From Marinobacter fuscus (GTDB lineage Bacteria > Pseudomonadota > Gammaproteobacteria > Pseudomonadales > Oleiphilaceae), in assembly GCF_003007675.1 (NCBI RefSeq), contig NZ_PXNP01000009.1, positions 124,001 to 188,000 of the forward strand: a stretch of DNA of 64,000 nucleotides, given 5' to 3'. Shown here piece after piece: positions 1 through 9,469 of the stretch (position 1 is the first letter of the stretch; every line of letters begins with the position of its first letter). Below the pieces are notes generated by a model. That model searched no databases, was not told the origin of the DNA, and worked only from the letters and a program-made list of their open reading frames with translations. A program made the position numbers and the translations under genes.

Positions 1-906
1 GCGTAAGCGGGGCTGGCCTGCATCGTTCTGCACAAACACTGCCCGCAACTCGCTGCGTTCAATCAGCGCTGACGCAGGAATCCACAACGCCTCACGACTG
101 GCCACCGGCACACTGACTTTCACCAACATGCCCGGGAACAGGCTGCCATTGGGCTCTTCCAGTTGCAGCCGCAGGCGGAAAGTATGAGTTTGAGGATTGG
201 CGTAGGGGTAAAAGGTCATGTCGCCGGTCTTCAACACCCGGCCATCGGCCAGGGTTACTGTCGCCTGGCGCTGGCTGCGAGCCGCATCGGCGTATGTCTG
301 GGGCAGATCTACGACCACCCGTAACTGCTCCAGGGACAAGCCACTCAGCAGCGGCTGGCCGGGGCTGACCGATTCGCCCAGCTCCACATGGCGCTCGGTC
401 AGAATGCCACCATAGGGCGCAATAACCCGGGTATAGTCCAGCTGTTTGCGGGCCTCGGCGACCGCCGCTTCAGCCCGCTCAACCCGGGCCTGGGCGGCAC
501 TCAGGTTATTCCGGGCACGATCAAGTTCCTGCCGGGACACCAGACCCCGCTCGTGCACCGTCTCGGTACGCTGGAATTGCTGGCGGGCGTCCTGCAGGCC
601 CGATTGCGCCTCTTGCAAGCCAGCTTGCGCCTGATCCAGCCGGGCTGTCTGTTCGCTGTCTTCCAGGCGCACAATCAGGTCGCCAGCACTGACCGAGTCG
701 TCCACATCAAAGGGCAGCTCCACAATCGTGCCACTGGTCTGAGCCGACACGGTGCTTTGCTGCACCGCCTCGATAACCCCATCAAGCTGGGCGCTTTCCT
801 GTAAGGGCGCTGATATAACAGCGCGGGTGGCTACCGACTCCGCCCAGGTCAAGGGCGCGTGTAACATCAAAAAACCGAGACAGACGGACTGAAACTGTTT
901 GACCAT
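1..906 (-). CDS. RND-type efflux periplasmic adaptor (HlyD/AcrA family), 3' end cut by window edge
   Basis: Periplasmic membrane-fusion subunit that would link an inner-membrane RND pump to an outer-membrane channel. About 302 codons lie in the window; the C-terminus is outside. Translation from the ATG at 906 gives a signal peptide of about 22 residues (ending LTWA), a first lipoyl-like half near residues 40-70, a long Ala/Gln/Glu-rich coiled-coil hairpin near 75-150, the second lipoyl half (VIAPYGGILTERHVELGE) and the start of the beta-barrel domain. These parts in this order are typical of the family. The pump itself is not visible, so the substrate is unknown. An extended -10 promoter and a perfect short palindrome lie directly upstream. 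The copper-receptor gene on the same strand is about 180 bp upstream and separated by a terminator, so the two need not be linked in function. Confidence 0.88.
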   Translation of the reverse strand, partial: MVKQFQSVCLGFLMLHAPLTWAESVATRAVISAPLQESAQLDGVIEAVQQSTVSAQTSGTIVELPFDVDDSVSAGDLIVRLEDSEQTARLDQAQAGLQEAQSGLQDARQQFQRTETVHERGLVSRQELDRARNNLSAAQARVERAEAAVAEARKQLDYTRVIAPYGGILTERHVELGESVSPGQPLLSGLSLEQLRVVVDLPQTYADAARSQRQATVTLADGRVLKTGDMTFYPYANPQTHTFRLRLQLEEPNGSLFPGMLVKVSVPVASREALWIPASALIERSELRAVFVQNDAGQPRLR

Positions 907-923
907 ACCCTTATTCCATAATT

Positions 924-951
924 GAATTACCTAATTCCAAAAAGTATAGCA
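924..951 (-). promoter_or_regulatory. Extended -10 promoter with overlapping palindromic operator candidate
   Basis: On the minus strand an extended -10 element (TGCTATACT, 951-943) lies about 37 bp before the adaptor start codon, with no good -35 upstream. Just downstream of it is a perfect 6-bp-arm palindrome, GAATTACCTAATTC (924-937). A dyad at this place is typical of a repressor operator, such as a TetR or MarR family site, but no regulator gene is adjacent in the window. The function is inferred from position and symmetry only. Confidence 0.4.
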
Positions 952-1005
952 CTAATAAAAACTCGCCGGGAGCCAATTTTCACCTTGCGCCAGCCACTCA
1001 GCCAT

Positions 1006-1041
1006 AAAAAAACCCCGCGGGAATAGACTTCCACACGGGGT
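1006..1041 (-). terminator. Rho-independent terminator of the copper receptor gene
   Basis: On the minus strand ACCCCG pairs with CGGGGT (1041-1036 with 1017-1012), with an inner GGAA/TTCC pairing, followed by a run of seven T. It lies about 50 bp past the stop of the copper receptor gene and would separate it from the efflux adaptor gene. Confidence 0.75.
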
Positions 1042-1089
1042 ATCAATGTCACCCGCCGGCTATGAGAAGCGGGTAACCGCCATACCGAT

Positions 1090-3150
1090 TTACCATCGTG
1101 CCGTCAGGGCCGCCCGCAAGGTACGGCCCGGCTCATTCACCCGGAACACACCGCTGTCCGACAAGTTGTCCTTGCTCACGTGATGCGCCCAGGTGTTGTC
1201 AAACAGGTTATCCACGGCCCAGGTCAGGCTGAGATTGCTCATTAACGGATGGGTTCCGGACAGGTTGAATACGCCGTAGCCCGGCGAGGCACTGGGATCC
1301 AGCCCGCCATCGGCCACCAGGTCTACCCGATCTTGCCGCCGCGCCAGTTGCCACTGAGCCTCCAAAGTATGCCCCGAATGGTGCCAGCCCAGGGTCTGGA
1401 CGAACTGGATGGGCGGAATCCGCGGCAGCGCCCGGTTTTCATCCCGGTTTTCACCACGCACCGAGGCCAACTGGCTGCCCAGGCTCCAGGTACCGTTGCT
1501 CCAGCCTAGCTCGGCCTCAGCACCCAATAGCCGCGCACCAATATTGCGGTAACGGGTGTCGGTTACCGTCTGGCCGTTCACCTCCCGCCGGGTATCAAAC
1601 CGGTAGACGTAATCATCCACCTGATCGATCCATACCGCGGGGCGCCAGTGCCAGTTGCCGTCACGACCGGCCAGACTGAGCTCCAGCTTGTGGTGTTTCT
1701 CGGTATCCAGATGTGGATTGCCAATCCAGGAGCCTTTCATCACCTTTCGGGCCACGTAGCGCTCGTTCACACTGGGCGAGCGCACACTGTGGCTGGCGGT
1801 CAGCTCCAGAGTCTGGCGGGGTGAAAACCGCCATTCACCGGTGACAAAGCCGCTGACGTTGTTATCGCTGACCGCCGCATCGGTGACACCATAGGCGTCG
1901 CGATAAAGCATGGCCGGGGTCATCGCCATGGGCGCACCGGCTTTCATGCGGAACTCGTCGCTGGCCCGGGTGGCGTCCATTTCCACCCGGTCGTAGCGCA
2001 CCCCGGCTCCCACCCGGGTGTTTACCCGAATCCGGTGAAACCCTTCAACAAACACGCCTATCCGGTCACGTTCCACGCCCGGCCACATCAGCGATGCGGC
2101 GTTCTGCAGATTCATGCCGTTGAACATAGTGGCATCCCACTCATTGCGCTCAACGTCCACCCCAACCGCCAACTCCCGGGTGTAATTGATGGTCTGATCC
2201 AGCACCAGGCGAGCGCCCTGGGTCGCGGTTTCCGAACGGGTGAGCATTTTCATCGGCATCCCCATCATTACCGGTGGGGTGCGCAGGCTGAAGTTGTCCA
2301 TGATGTGATCGACATCCGCTTGCCAGGCCATCAGATTCCAACTGCCGTCGGCAACCGGCGCCCCCAGCTCCAAACGGTAAAGATCGGTATCGGTCTTCGG
2401 GGCGTCCATGCCACGCCCCGGGAACGTCACATCCCGTTCTTGCTGACGACTCGCCTGACCTTTAATATAAAGCCCGTTCTCAGCAGTCCAGGCGCCATCT
2501 ACCCGGCCCTCAGTGTTCTCATAGGAACTGCGAATGTCATTGCCGTCACCGTCCTCGTAATCTCCGGCCTCATCGTAACCACCGGCCAGCCGGATATAGC
2601 GGTCACTCCGGCCCGCCGCCACGCTGCCATTCACCAGCTTGCCGTCGCCATTATCTGCACCCCCCAGGGTCAGATGCCCGGCGGTATGGTTATCCCCGGC
2701 AAACACCGGCGCCGCCGTGGTGGCCACCACCTGACCACCCGCCACCGGCCCCCAGCGCAGAGTCCGGTTGCTGGTGCGCACCTCCAGCACCGGTGCCAGC
2801 GAAGTGCTCAAGCGACTGGTGGGCGGATCCATTCGGCTCGGGCAAGCGCCTTCAACCCGCATGCCATCGATCAGAACGTCCACCCGCTCCTCATTCTGGC
2901 CACGAATCACCGGGTCCAGCCCCCGACCGCCCATGCGTGACAGAGACACCGCCGGGCTGACAGACAAGCGCTCCACCGGTTCGGTCTGGATAGCAGCTTC
3001 CGACAGCCGGGCGGCTTCGGCAGATTGACCTTCGGTTACGCGGATAAGCAAAGATGGATTGTTGTCAGCCTGAGCCCAGGCCAAAGGCGAAACGGCAGCG
3101 CCGACCAGAGCAAGGCTGATACAGCGGGCCAGAGGGGTCTTTTTCCACAT
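1090..3150 (-). CDS. TonB-dependent copper receptor (OprC/NosA type)
   Basis: Outer-membrane TonB-dependent receptor of 686 residues, predicted to take up copper. I chose the ATG at 3150 because it opens directly into a signal peptide (MWKKTPLARCIS to AWAQ); the longer reading frame has no secretion signal. The plug domain carries RGLDPVIRGQNEERVDVLIDG followed by GACPSRMDPPTS. In the Pseudomonas OprC/NosA family a CxxxM motif at this place is a copper ligand, and here it would be Cys103 and Met107. Met-rich loops (MMGMPMKML and a later MKAGAPMAM) fit a copper role. The barrel ends in an aromatic residue (Trp), as outer-membrane barrels usually do. A terminator follows. Copper specificity is by family; uptake by this protein is inferred. 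Confidence 0.9.
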   Translation of the reverse strand: MWKKTPLARCISLALVGAAVSPLAWAQADNNPSLLIRVTEGQSAEAARLSEAAIQTEPVERLSVSPAVSLSRMGGRGLDPVIRGQNEERVDVLIDGMRVEGACPSRMDPPTSRLSTSLAPVLEVRTSNRTLRWGPVAGGQVVATTAAPVFAGDNHTAGHLTLGGADNGDGKLVNGSVAAGRSDRYIRLAGGYDEAGDYEDGDGNDIRSSYENTEGRVDGAWTAENGLYIKGQASRQQERDVTFPGRGMDAPKTDTDLYRLELGAPVADGSWNLMAWQADVDHIMDNFSLRTPPVMMGMPMKMLTRSETATQGARLVLDQTINYTRELAVGVDVERNEWDATMFNGMNLQNAASLMWPGVERDRIGVFVEGFHRIRVNTRVGAGVRYDRVEMDATRASDEFRMKAGAPMAMTPAMLYRDAYGVTDAAVSDNNVSGFVTGEWRFSPRQTLELTASHSVRSPSVNERYVARKVMKGSWIGNPHLDTEKHHKLELSLAGRDGNWHWRPAVWIDQVDDYVYRFDTRREVNGQTVTDTRYRNIGARLLGAEAELGWSNGTWSLGSQLASVRGENRDENRALPRIPPIQFVQTLGWHHSGHTLEAQWQLARRQDRVDLVADGGLDPSASPGYGVFNLSGTHPLMSNLSLTWAVDNLFDNTWAHHVSKDNLSDSGVFRVNEPGRTLRAALTARW

Positions 3151-3359
3151 CGTACAACGGATTCCCGAATCAGGATGAAAGAAGCAATTCGATACCCGAC
3201 TGATTTTATGGCGATGGGGATAGCGCTGGCTTGGGACACAATGCCGCACCCCTTTCGGGGTATCCAGAGATAGCTGCAGAAGCGAACCATCCAGCCCTGC
3301 ACTTGCAAACAACCCCCGAATTATGGTGAAATCGCGTCCCTTTTTTTGGTCGGTCGTAA

Positions 3360-4751
<1,392 letters not shown>

Positions 4752-4758
4752 TAACGCC

Positions 4759-7347
4759 ATGACCGGCCAGCACCTCTGCCAGCCGGACGACCGGGTTTCC
4801 ACCGGTCTGCCGGAACTGGACAGGGTGCTGGACGGGCTGCGAATCGGCGATAACGTGGTCTGGCGCACCGCCGACCTCTCCGATTATCGCCGTTTTGTTG
4901 TTCCTTTTCTGAATTCGGCTCAAGCTTCCGGCCGCCAGGTTCTGTACCTTCGCTTCGGCCAGCACGCCCCGATCGTCAAACAGCACCCCGCCGTACACAC
5001 CATCCCTATCGACGCCCAGGGCGGCTTCGACAGCTTCACCAGCCGGGTCTGGCAACTGATTGAAACCCATGGCCGCGGCGCTTTCTATGTGTGCGACAGC
5101 CTGAGCGACCTGCTCAATGCCTGGGCCACCGACACCATGGTGGGCAATTTCTTCCGGGTGATCTGCCCGCTGCTGTTCCAACTGGACACTGTGGCCTGGT
5201 TTGCTCTGGATCCGGATCGCCACTCCCGCACCACGCTCGATCGCATTCGCCAGACCACCCAGGTGATGATCGATATCTATCGCAACGGCAACGACGTACA
5301 GGTTCAACCCATCAAGGCCTGGGAGCGGCAATCCCCCACCATGTTCCTGCCCCACCGGGAAGACAACGGGCGCTTGCAGCCGGTCACCGACAGCAGCGAA
5401 GCCACCCGACTGCAGGCCAGCCTGGAAACCCGCCGGGGCCCGTCGCAACCATTGCTGGATTACTGGGATCGTCTGTTCGAGAACGTGCAGCAGGCCATGA
5501 TGGGCCGGGACAAGCCCCTTATGGCACAGCTGCGGGAACAGGTTCTGCAGGTGATGATCAGTCGTGAACCCCGAATGCAGGCACTGGCCAGGCGCTATCT
5601 GTCGCTGGAGGACCTGCTGGCCGTCCGCGCCCGCCTGGTGGGCAGTGGCTCCATCGGAGGGAAGGCCACCGGCATGCTGATTGCCCGCAGCATTCTGCTT
5701 AACGATGCGCCAGAACTGTGGCAGGCCAATCTGGAGCCCCACGACTCCAGCTATCTGGCCACCGACGCCTACTACGCCTTCCTGGTGCACAACGGTCTGT
5801 GGCCAGCGCTGATGCGCCAGCGAACCGATGAAGGCTACTTGTCCGAAGCACCCGCACTGCGCCAGAGCATACTCGAGGGCCGGTTTCCGCCGGAAATCCG
5901 TTCAGAACTCAACCGTCTGCTGGACCACTATGGTCAGTATCCCGTGCTGGTGCGCTCATCCAGTATGCTGGAAGACGGTTACGGCAACGCCTTTGCTGGC
6001 AAGTACGACAGCGTATTCCTGACCAACCAGGGCGACTCGGAAACACGGCTGACGGCACTGGAAGACGCCATCCGCCAGGTGTATGCCTCCTCCATGAGCC
6101 ACGACGCACTGGTGTATCGCCAGCAGCGGGGCCTGGACCAGAAAGAAGAGCCCATGGCGCTGCTGATACAGCGGGTAAACGGCCGCTTCCACGGCCGCTA
6201 CTACCTGCCTGCCGCAGCCGGTGTGGGGGTATCCCGCAATACCTTTGCCTGGGATCGGCGCATGGACCCGAACGCGGGCATGGTGAGGCTGGTCATGGGA
6301 CTCGGCACCCGGGCGGTCGACCGCATCGAGAATGACCACGCCTGCGTCATGGCGCTGGATCAGCCCACCCGCCAGCCGTTTCGTAATCAGGACGAAAGCT
6401 ACCGCTTCTCCCAGCACCTGGTGGATCTGCTCGACCTGGAAACTCAGCAACTCGCCACCTGCCCGTTGAGCCAGTTGCAGGCCGCAGCCCCTGACATTCC
6501 CTGGGCACAACTGGGCGAGATCGACCGGGCGGCCAGCGCCCGGGCGGAAGAGCTGGGCCTTGGAGGGCCGGTCTGGCGCCTCACCTTTCGGCCCCTGGTC
6601 CGGCAAAGCGCCTTTATTCCCCGGCTGGCAGCATTGCTGCAGGTTCTGGAGGCGGGCTACCAGCATCCAGTGGATGTGGAGTTTACCCTGCACCTGGACG
6701 AACATGGCGAGCCCGCCTTCAATCTGGTGCAGTGCCGCCCGCTCGCCACCATCGGTAAAACAGGGCGGGCCAGCCTGCCAGAGCGGGTGAAAACCCGCGA
6801 CACCCTGTTCCATACCCGCGGCCACTTTATGGGCGGTAACATCAATCTGGCGATCGAACGGGTGGTTCGGGTCGACGCCAGCATTTACGCCACCCTTGAC
6901 CACAACCAGCGCTATCAGCTGGCCCGCCGCCTGGGCGAGTGCCTGCGGGAAACCGATGCCACCACCATGCTGATCGGCCCCGGCCGATGGGGCACCAGCA
7001 GCCCGGAGCTTGGCGTGCCTGTGTGTTTCGCTGACATTGCCGACGTGGATGTTCTGGTGGAAGTCTCGGAAAACGCCGGCGACATGGTGCCGGACCTGTC
7101 CTACGGCTCGCATTTTTTCCAGGATCTGGTAGAAGCGCAGATTGCCTATGTGGCCCTGTTCCCGGAAGCCGCCCATTGCCAGTACTACCCGAATCATCTA
7201 CCCGACGAAATCATCGAGCCTCAGCACCGCTCGGTGATTGAGCAAGCCATTCGCATCCATCAATTGGCCGACCACCCCTTGCGACTGACCGGCGATATCG
7301 ATCGGCAGGAGCTGATCTGCTACCACCCGGAGGGCCCGGAGGCCTGA
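4759..7347 (+). CDS. Degenerate KaiC-like domain fused to a PEP/pyruvate-binding (PPDK N-terminal) ATP-grasp domain
   Basis: An 862-residue protein of unknown role. Residues 1 to about 190 read like a KaiC/RecA-fold domain (STGLPELDRVLDGL at the start, AFYVCDSLSDL in the Walker B place), but the P-loop GxxGxGKT is absent, so it is probably not an ATPase. Residues from about 290 to 665 match the nucleotide-binding half of PEP synthase and pyruvate phosphate dikinase (GSIGGKATGM near 295, VLVRSSSMLEDGYGNAFAGK near 395, closing with LVQCRPL). The phosphohistidine swivel domain and the PEP/pyruvate barrel are missing, so it cannot be a complete PEP synthase. A C-terminal part of about 190 residues contains LIGPGRWGTSSPELGVPV. 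It follows gdhA by 7 bp and precedes RegB/RegA-like genes, which hints at a carbon/nitrogen or redox link, but that is inference. Confidence 0.75.
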   Translation: MTGQHLCQPDDRVSTGLPELDRVLDGLRIGDNVVWRTADLSDYRRFVVPFLNSAQASGRQVLYLRFGQHAPIVKQHPAVHTIPIDAQGGFDSFTSRVWQLIETHGRGAFYVCDSLSDLLNAWATDTMVGNFFRVICPLLFQLDTVAWFALDPDRHSRTTLDRIRQTTQVMIDIYRNGNDVQVQPIKAWERQSPTMFLPHREDNGRLQPVTDSSEATRLQASLETRRGPSQPLLDYWDRLFENVQQAMMGRDKPLMAQLREQVLQVMISREPRMQALARRYLSLEDLLAVRARLVGSGSIGGKATGMLIARSILLNDAPELWQANLEPHDSSYLATDAYYAFLVHNGLWPALMRQRTDEGYLSEAPALRQSILEGRFPPEIRSELNRLLDHYGQYPVLVRSSSMLEDGYGNAFAGKYDSVFLTNQGDSETRLTALEDAIRQVYASSMSHDALVYRQQRGLDQKEEPMALLIQRVNGRFHGRYYLPAAAGVGVSRNTFAWDRRMDPNAGMVRLVMGLGTRAVDRIENDHACVMALDQPTRQPFRNQDESYRFSQHLVDLLDLETQQLATCPLSQLQAAAPDIPWAQLGEIDRAASARAEELGLGGPVWRLTFRPLVRQSAFIPRLAALLQVLEAGYQHPVDVEFTLHLDEHGEPAFNLVQCRPLATIGKTGRASLPERVKTRDTLFHTRGHFMGGNINLAIERVVRVDASIYATLDHNQRYQLARRLGECLRETDATTMLIGPGRWGTSSPELGVPVCFADIADVDVLVEVSENAGDMVPDLSYGSHFFQDLVEAQIAYVALFPEAAHCQYYPNHLPDEIIEPQHRSVIEQAIRIHQLADHPLRLTGDIDRQELICYHPEGPEA

Positions 7348-7389
7348 CAACCAAAGATTGTCCGCCACCACCACCCGCGGGCTGCTAGA

Positions 7390-8670
7390 ATGGCCGCCAT
7401 GGAATGGCTGACATACTCCCAGACAGGTCTTCGCCAGGCAGCCCGCTACCTGTTGGGTATGCGACTGGCGATCATCATCACCATGCTGGTGGCCATTGCG
7501 GTGGCCGAATCCCGCCTTGCCCTCGCCCACCGGGCCGAGGCGCTGTTGCTGTGCCTGCTGTACGGCGTTCTGGCCACCCTCGGCTGGCTCTGGTTCAGCC
7601 GCCGCCCCCCGGCCTCGCCCATTCCCGCCAGCCTGTCGCTGGCCACTGATCTGGCACTGATCGGGCTCTGGCTTTACCTGACCGGGGGCTACACCAACCC
7701 CCTGGTATCGCTTCTGCTGCTGCCCATTGCAGTGGCCATTATCCTGGTGCCCGGGCGCCACGGCATTGTGCTGACCATCTCTGGCGTGCTGGTTTACACT
7801 GCACTGGTGCGCTGGCATGTGCCTGCTATTGAACATCAGCATCACGACAGCAATCTGGCGCAACTGCATCTGGTGGGTATGTGGGCCACCTTTGCCCTGA
7901 CCGCTGCCATCCTGCTGCTGGTGGTTGGCACCCTGGCCCATCAGTTGCGAACCCAGCAACAGCAGCTGGCACAGTTCCGGGAAAACCGGCTGCGGGATGA
8001 ACAGATCATTGCCCTGGGCCTGTCCGCGGCCTCGGTTGCCCATCGGCTGGGCACCCCGCTGAACACCCTGACCCTGCTGCTGGGGGAAGTTCGATCAGCC
8101 ACAGAACACAGCCAGAACCCACACCTCGACGACGACCTGACGCTGATGGAGCAGCAGCTGACACTGTGCAGCGACCATCTCAATCAGCTCACTCAGGCCG
8201 CCGTTCAGGCCCGCTCGGCACAAACTGACGTGCTGACTGCTAGCACCTGGCTGCATCGACTGAGGGAATCCTGCACCCTGTTGTGGCCGGCAGGCCCGAT
8301 TCACTGGGCAGCCCCCTGGCCAGACGCCCATATCGCAGTGGACGCCACCCTGGATCAGGCGGTGCTTAACCTGCTGGCCAACGCCCTCACCGCCAGCCCG
8401 CAGTGGGTAAATGTCAGCTGCCGGGCCACCGGCAACGATGGCATTGAGTTGATTGTTGAAGATCATGGCGAGGGCCTGGAAAGTGCGCTTTCCGGCGCCC
8501 CCGGACAGGACATCGTTGAGTCCCGGGACGGCCTGGGGGTGGGCCTGTTTCTGTCCAACGCCACCATTCAACGCCTGGGTGGCAACCTCCGGGCCAGGGT
8601 GAACGACCGGGGCACCACCATGATGATTTATCTCCCCACCGTGAACCCCGCTGTTTCAGGAGTGCTGTAA
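7390..8670 (+). CDS. RegB/PrrB-like redox-type sensor histidine kinase
   Basis: Inner-membrane sensor kinase of 426 residues. The N-terminal half holds about six hydrophobic segments and the GGYTNPL sequence that matches the GGxxNP motif tied to quinone sensing in RegB proteins. The phosphoacceptor region reads VAHRLGTPLNTLTLL with the histidine near residue 218, and the C-terminus has an ATPase domain with DQAVLNLLANALTA, VEDHGEGL and GLGVGLFLS. Most kinases of this class carry an acidic residue right after the histidine; here it is Arg. Its partner response regulator begins 2 bp after the stop, so the pair is an operon. By family it would sense redox or respiratory state. The ATG at 7399 is an alternative start. 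Confidence 0.85.
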   Translation: MAAMEWLTYSQTGLRQAARYLLGMRLAIIITMLVAIAVAESRLALAHRAEALLLCLLYGVLATLGWLWFSRRPPASPIPASLSLATDLALIGLWLYLTGGYTNPLVSLLLLPIAVAIILVPGRHGIVLTISGVLVYTALVRWHVPAIEHQHHDSNLAQLHLVGMWATFALTAAILLLVVGTLAHQLRTQQQQLAQFRENRLRDEQIIALGLSAASVAHRLGTPLNTLTLLLGEVRSATEHSQNPHLDDDLTLMEQQLTLCSDHLNQLTQAAVQARSAQTDVLTASTWLHRLRESCTLLWPAGPIHWAAPWPDAHIAVDATLDQAVLNLLANALTASPQWVNVSCRATGNDGIELIVEDHGEGLESALSGAPGQDIVESRDGLGVGLFLSNATIQRLGGNLRARVNDRGTTMMIYLPTVNPAVSGVL

Positions 8671-8672
8671 TA

Positions 8673-9206
8673 ATGTCTTCCGGTGAATGCTGGCTTTTGA
8701 TTGACGACGACCTTGCCTTTCTGCAGGTACTCGCCCGCTCGCTGTCGCGGCATAATATCCAGGCCCATACCGCCACCACCTCAGCAGAAGCCCTGGCGGC
8801 CCTGGACACTCCCTGCATTCGGCGCTGCGTTCTGGACCTCAACCTGGCAGGGGAAAGCGGCCTGCAACTGCTGCCCGAACTCCTGACCAGACAACCCGGC
8901 CTGGAAGTGCTGGTGCTCACCGGCTATGGAAGCATCGCTACGGCGGTGGAAGCCATGCGCCGCGGCGCACTCAACTACCTGTGCAAACCGGTAACGGTGA
9001 ATCAGCTGATCAGCGGTTTCGCGCCGCTGGATGGCGAGCCCGAATTGCGCCCCGAACCGCCCTCGGTGGAGGAAATGGAATGGGAGCACATCCAACGGGT
9101 TCTGAATGAGCACGAGGGCAACATCTCTGCCACCGCCCGGGCTCTGAATATGCACCGGCGCACACTGCAACGTAAATTGCAGAAACACTCCCGGTGGCGA
9201 CAGTGA
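8673..9206 (+). CDS. RegA/PrrA-like response regulator with Fis-type HTH
   Basis: Cytoplasmic transcription regulator of 177 residues, the usual size for RegA. It has a receiver domain (LLIDDDLAF, the phosphorylated Asp in VLDLNLAGESG, the TGYGS switch and the CKPV lysine), a short Pro-rich linker, and a Fis-type helix-turn-helix at the end (NISATARALNMHRRTLQRKL) typical of RegA/PrrA/RoxR. It is directly downstream of the cognate kinase gene. Targets in this family are respiratory, carbon and nitrogen genes; the targets here are not known. Confidence 0.9.
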   Translation: MSSGECWLLIDDDLAFLQVLARSLSRHNIQAHTATTSAEALAALDTPCIRRCVLDLNLAGESGLQLLPELLTRQPGLEVLVLTGYGSIATAVEAMRRGALNYLCKPVTVNQLISGFAPLDGEPELRPEPPSVEEMEWEHIQRVLNEHEGNISATARALNMHRRTLQRKLQKHSRWRQ

Positions 9207-9265
9207 GCCCGGGTCATCAATCCTGCAACAACAACCCCCTGTTTTATTAGCGATCTAACGCAAAT

Positions 9266-9279
9266 TTGATTAACGTCAA
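9266..9279. promoter_or_regulatory. FNR/ANR-like binding site
   Basis: The 14-mer TTGATTAACGTCAA matches the FNR/ANR consensus TTGAT-N4-ATCAA at nine of ten defined positions. It lies in the 263-bp gap between the RegA-like gene and the PAS-GGDEF-EAL gene, about 190 bp before the latter. A possible sigma-70 pair (TTGATC at 9377 and TATACT at 9398, 15-bp spacer) is nearer to that gene. The site suggests oxygen-dependent control, but its distance from the start leaves the target uncertain. Confidence 0.5.
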
Positions 9280-9469
9280 TTTTTTACACCAAACGCGCAT
9301 ACCCGAACGCAAGAGGATGCTGCTATCCTCCGGCCGGTACTGCAGAAATCGGATATTGGGCAAGTTTTTAATTAAGTTGATCACCTATATTCGTTGCTAT
9401 ACTTGACGCGTTCTCACAAGGAGGCGAGAAAAAGCACCCAAACGACTAACAAATATGCCGTAGACGCCG

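Noticed and set aside
2035-2940. A 301-codon plus frame inside the copper receptor
   Set aside because: The receptor frame has signal, plug and barrel motifs; this frame has no support.
5956-7197. A 413-codon minus-strand frame inside the KaiC-like/PEP-binding gene
   Set aside because: Antisense shadow with low-complexity His/Gln/Gly-rich translation and no known domain.
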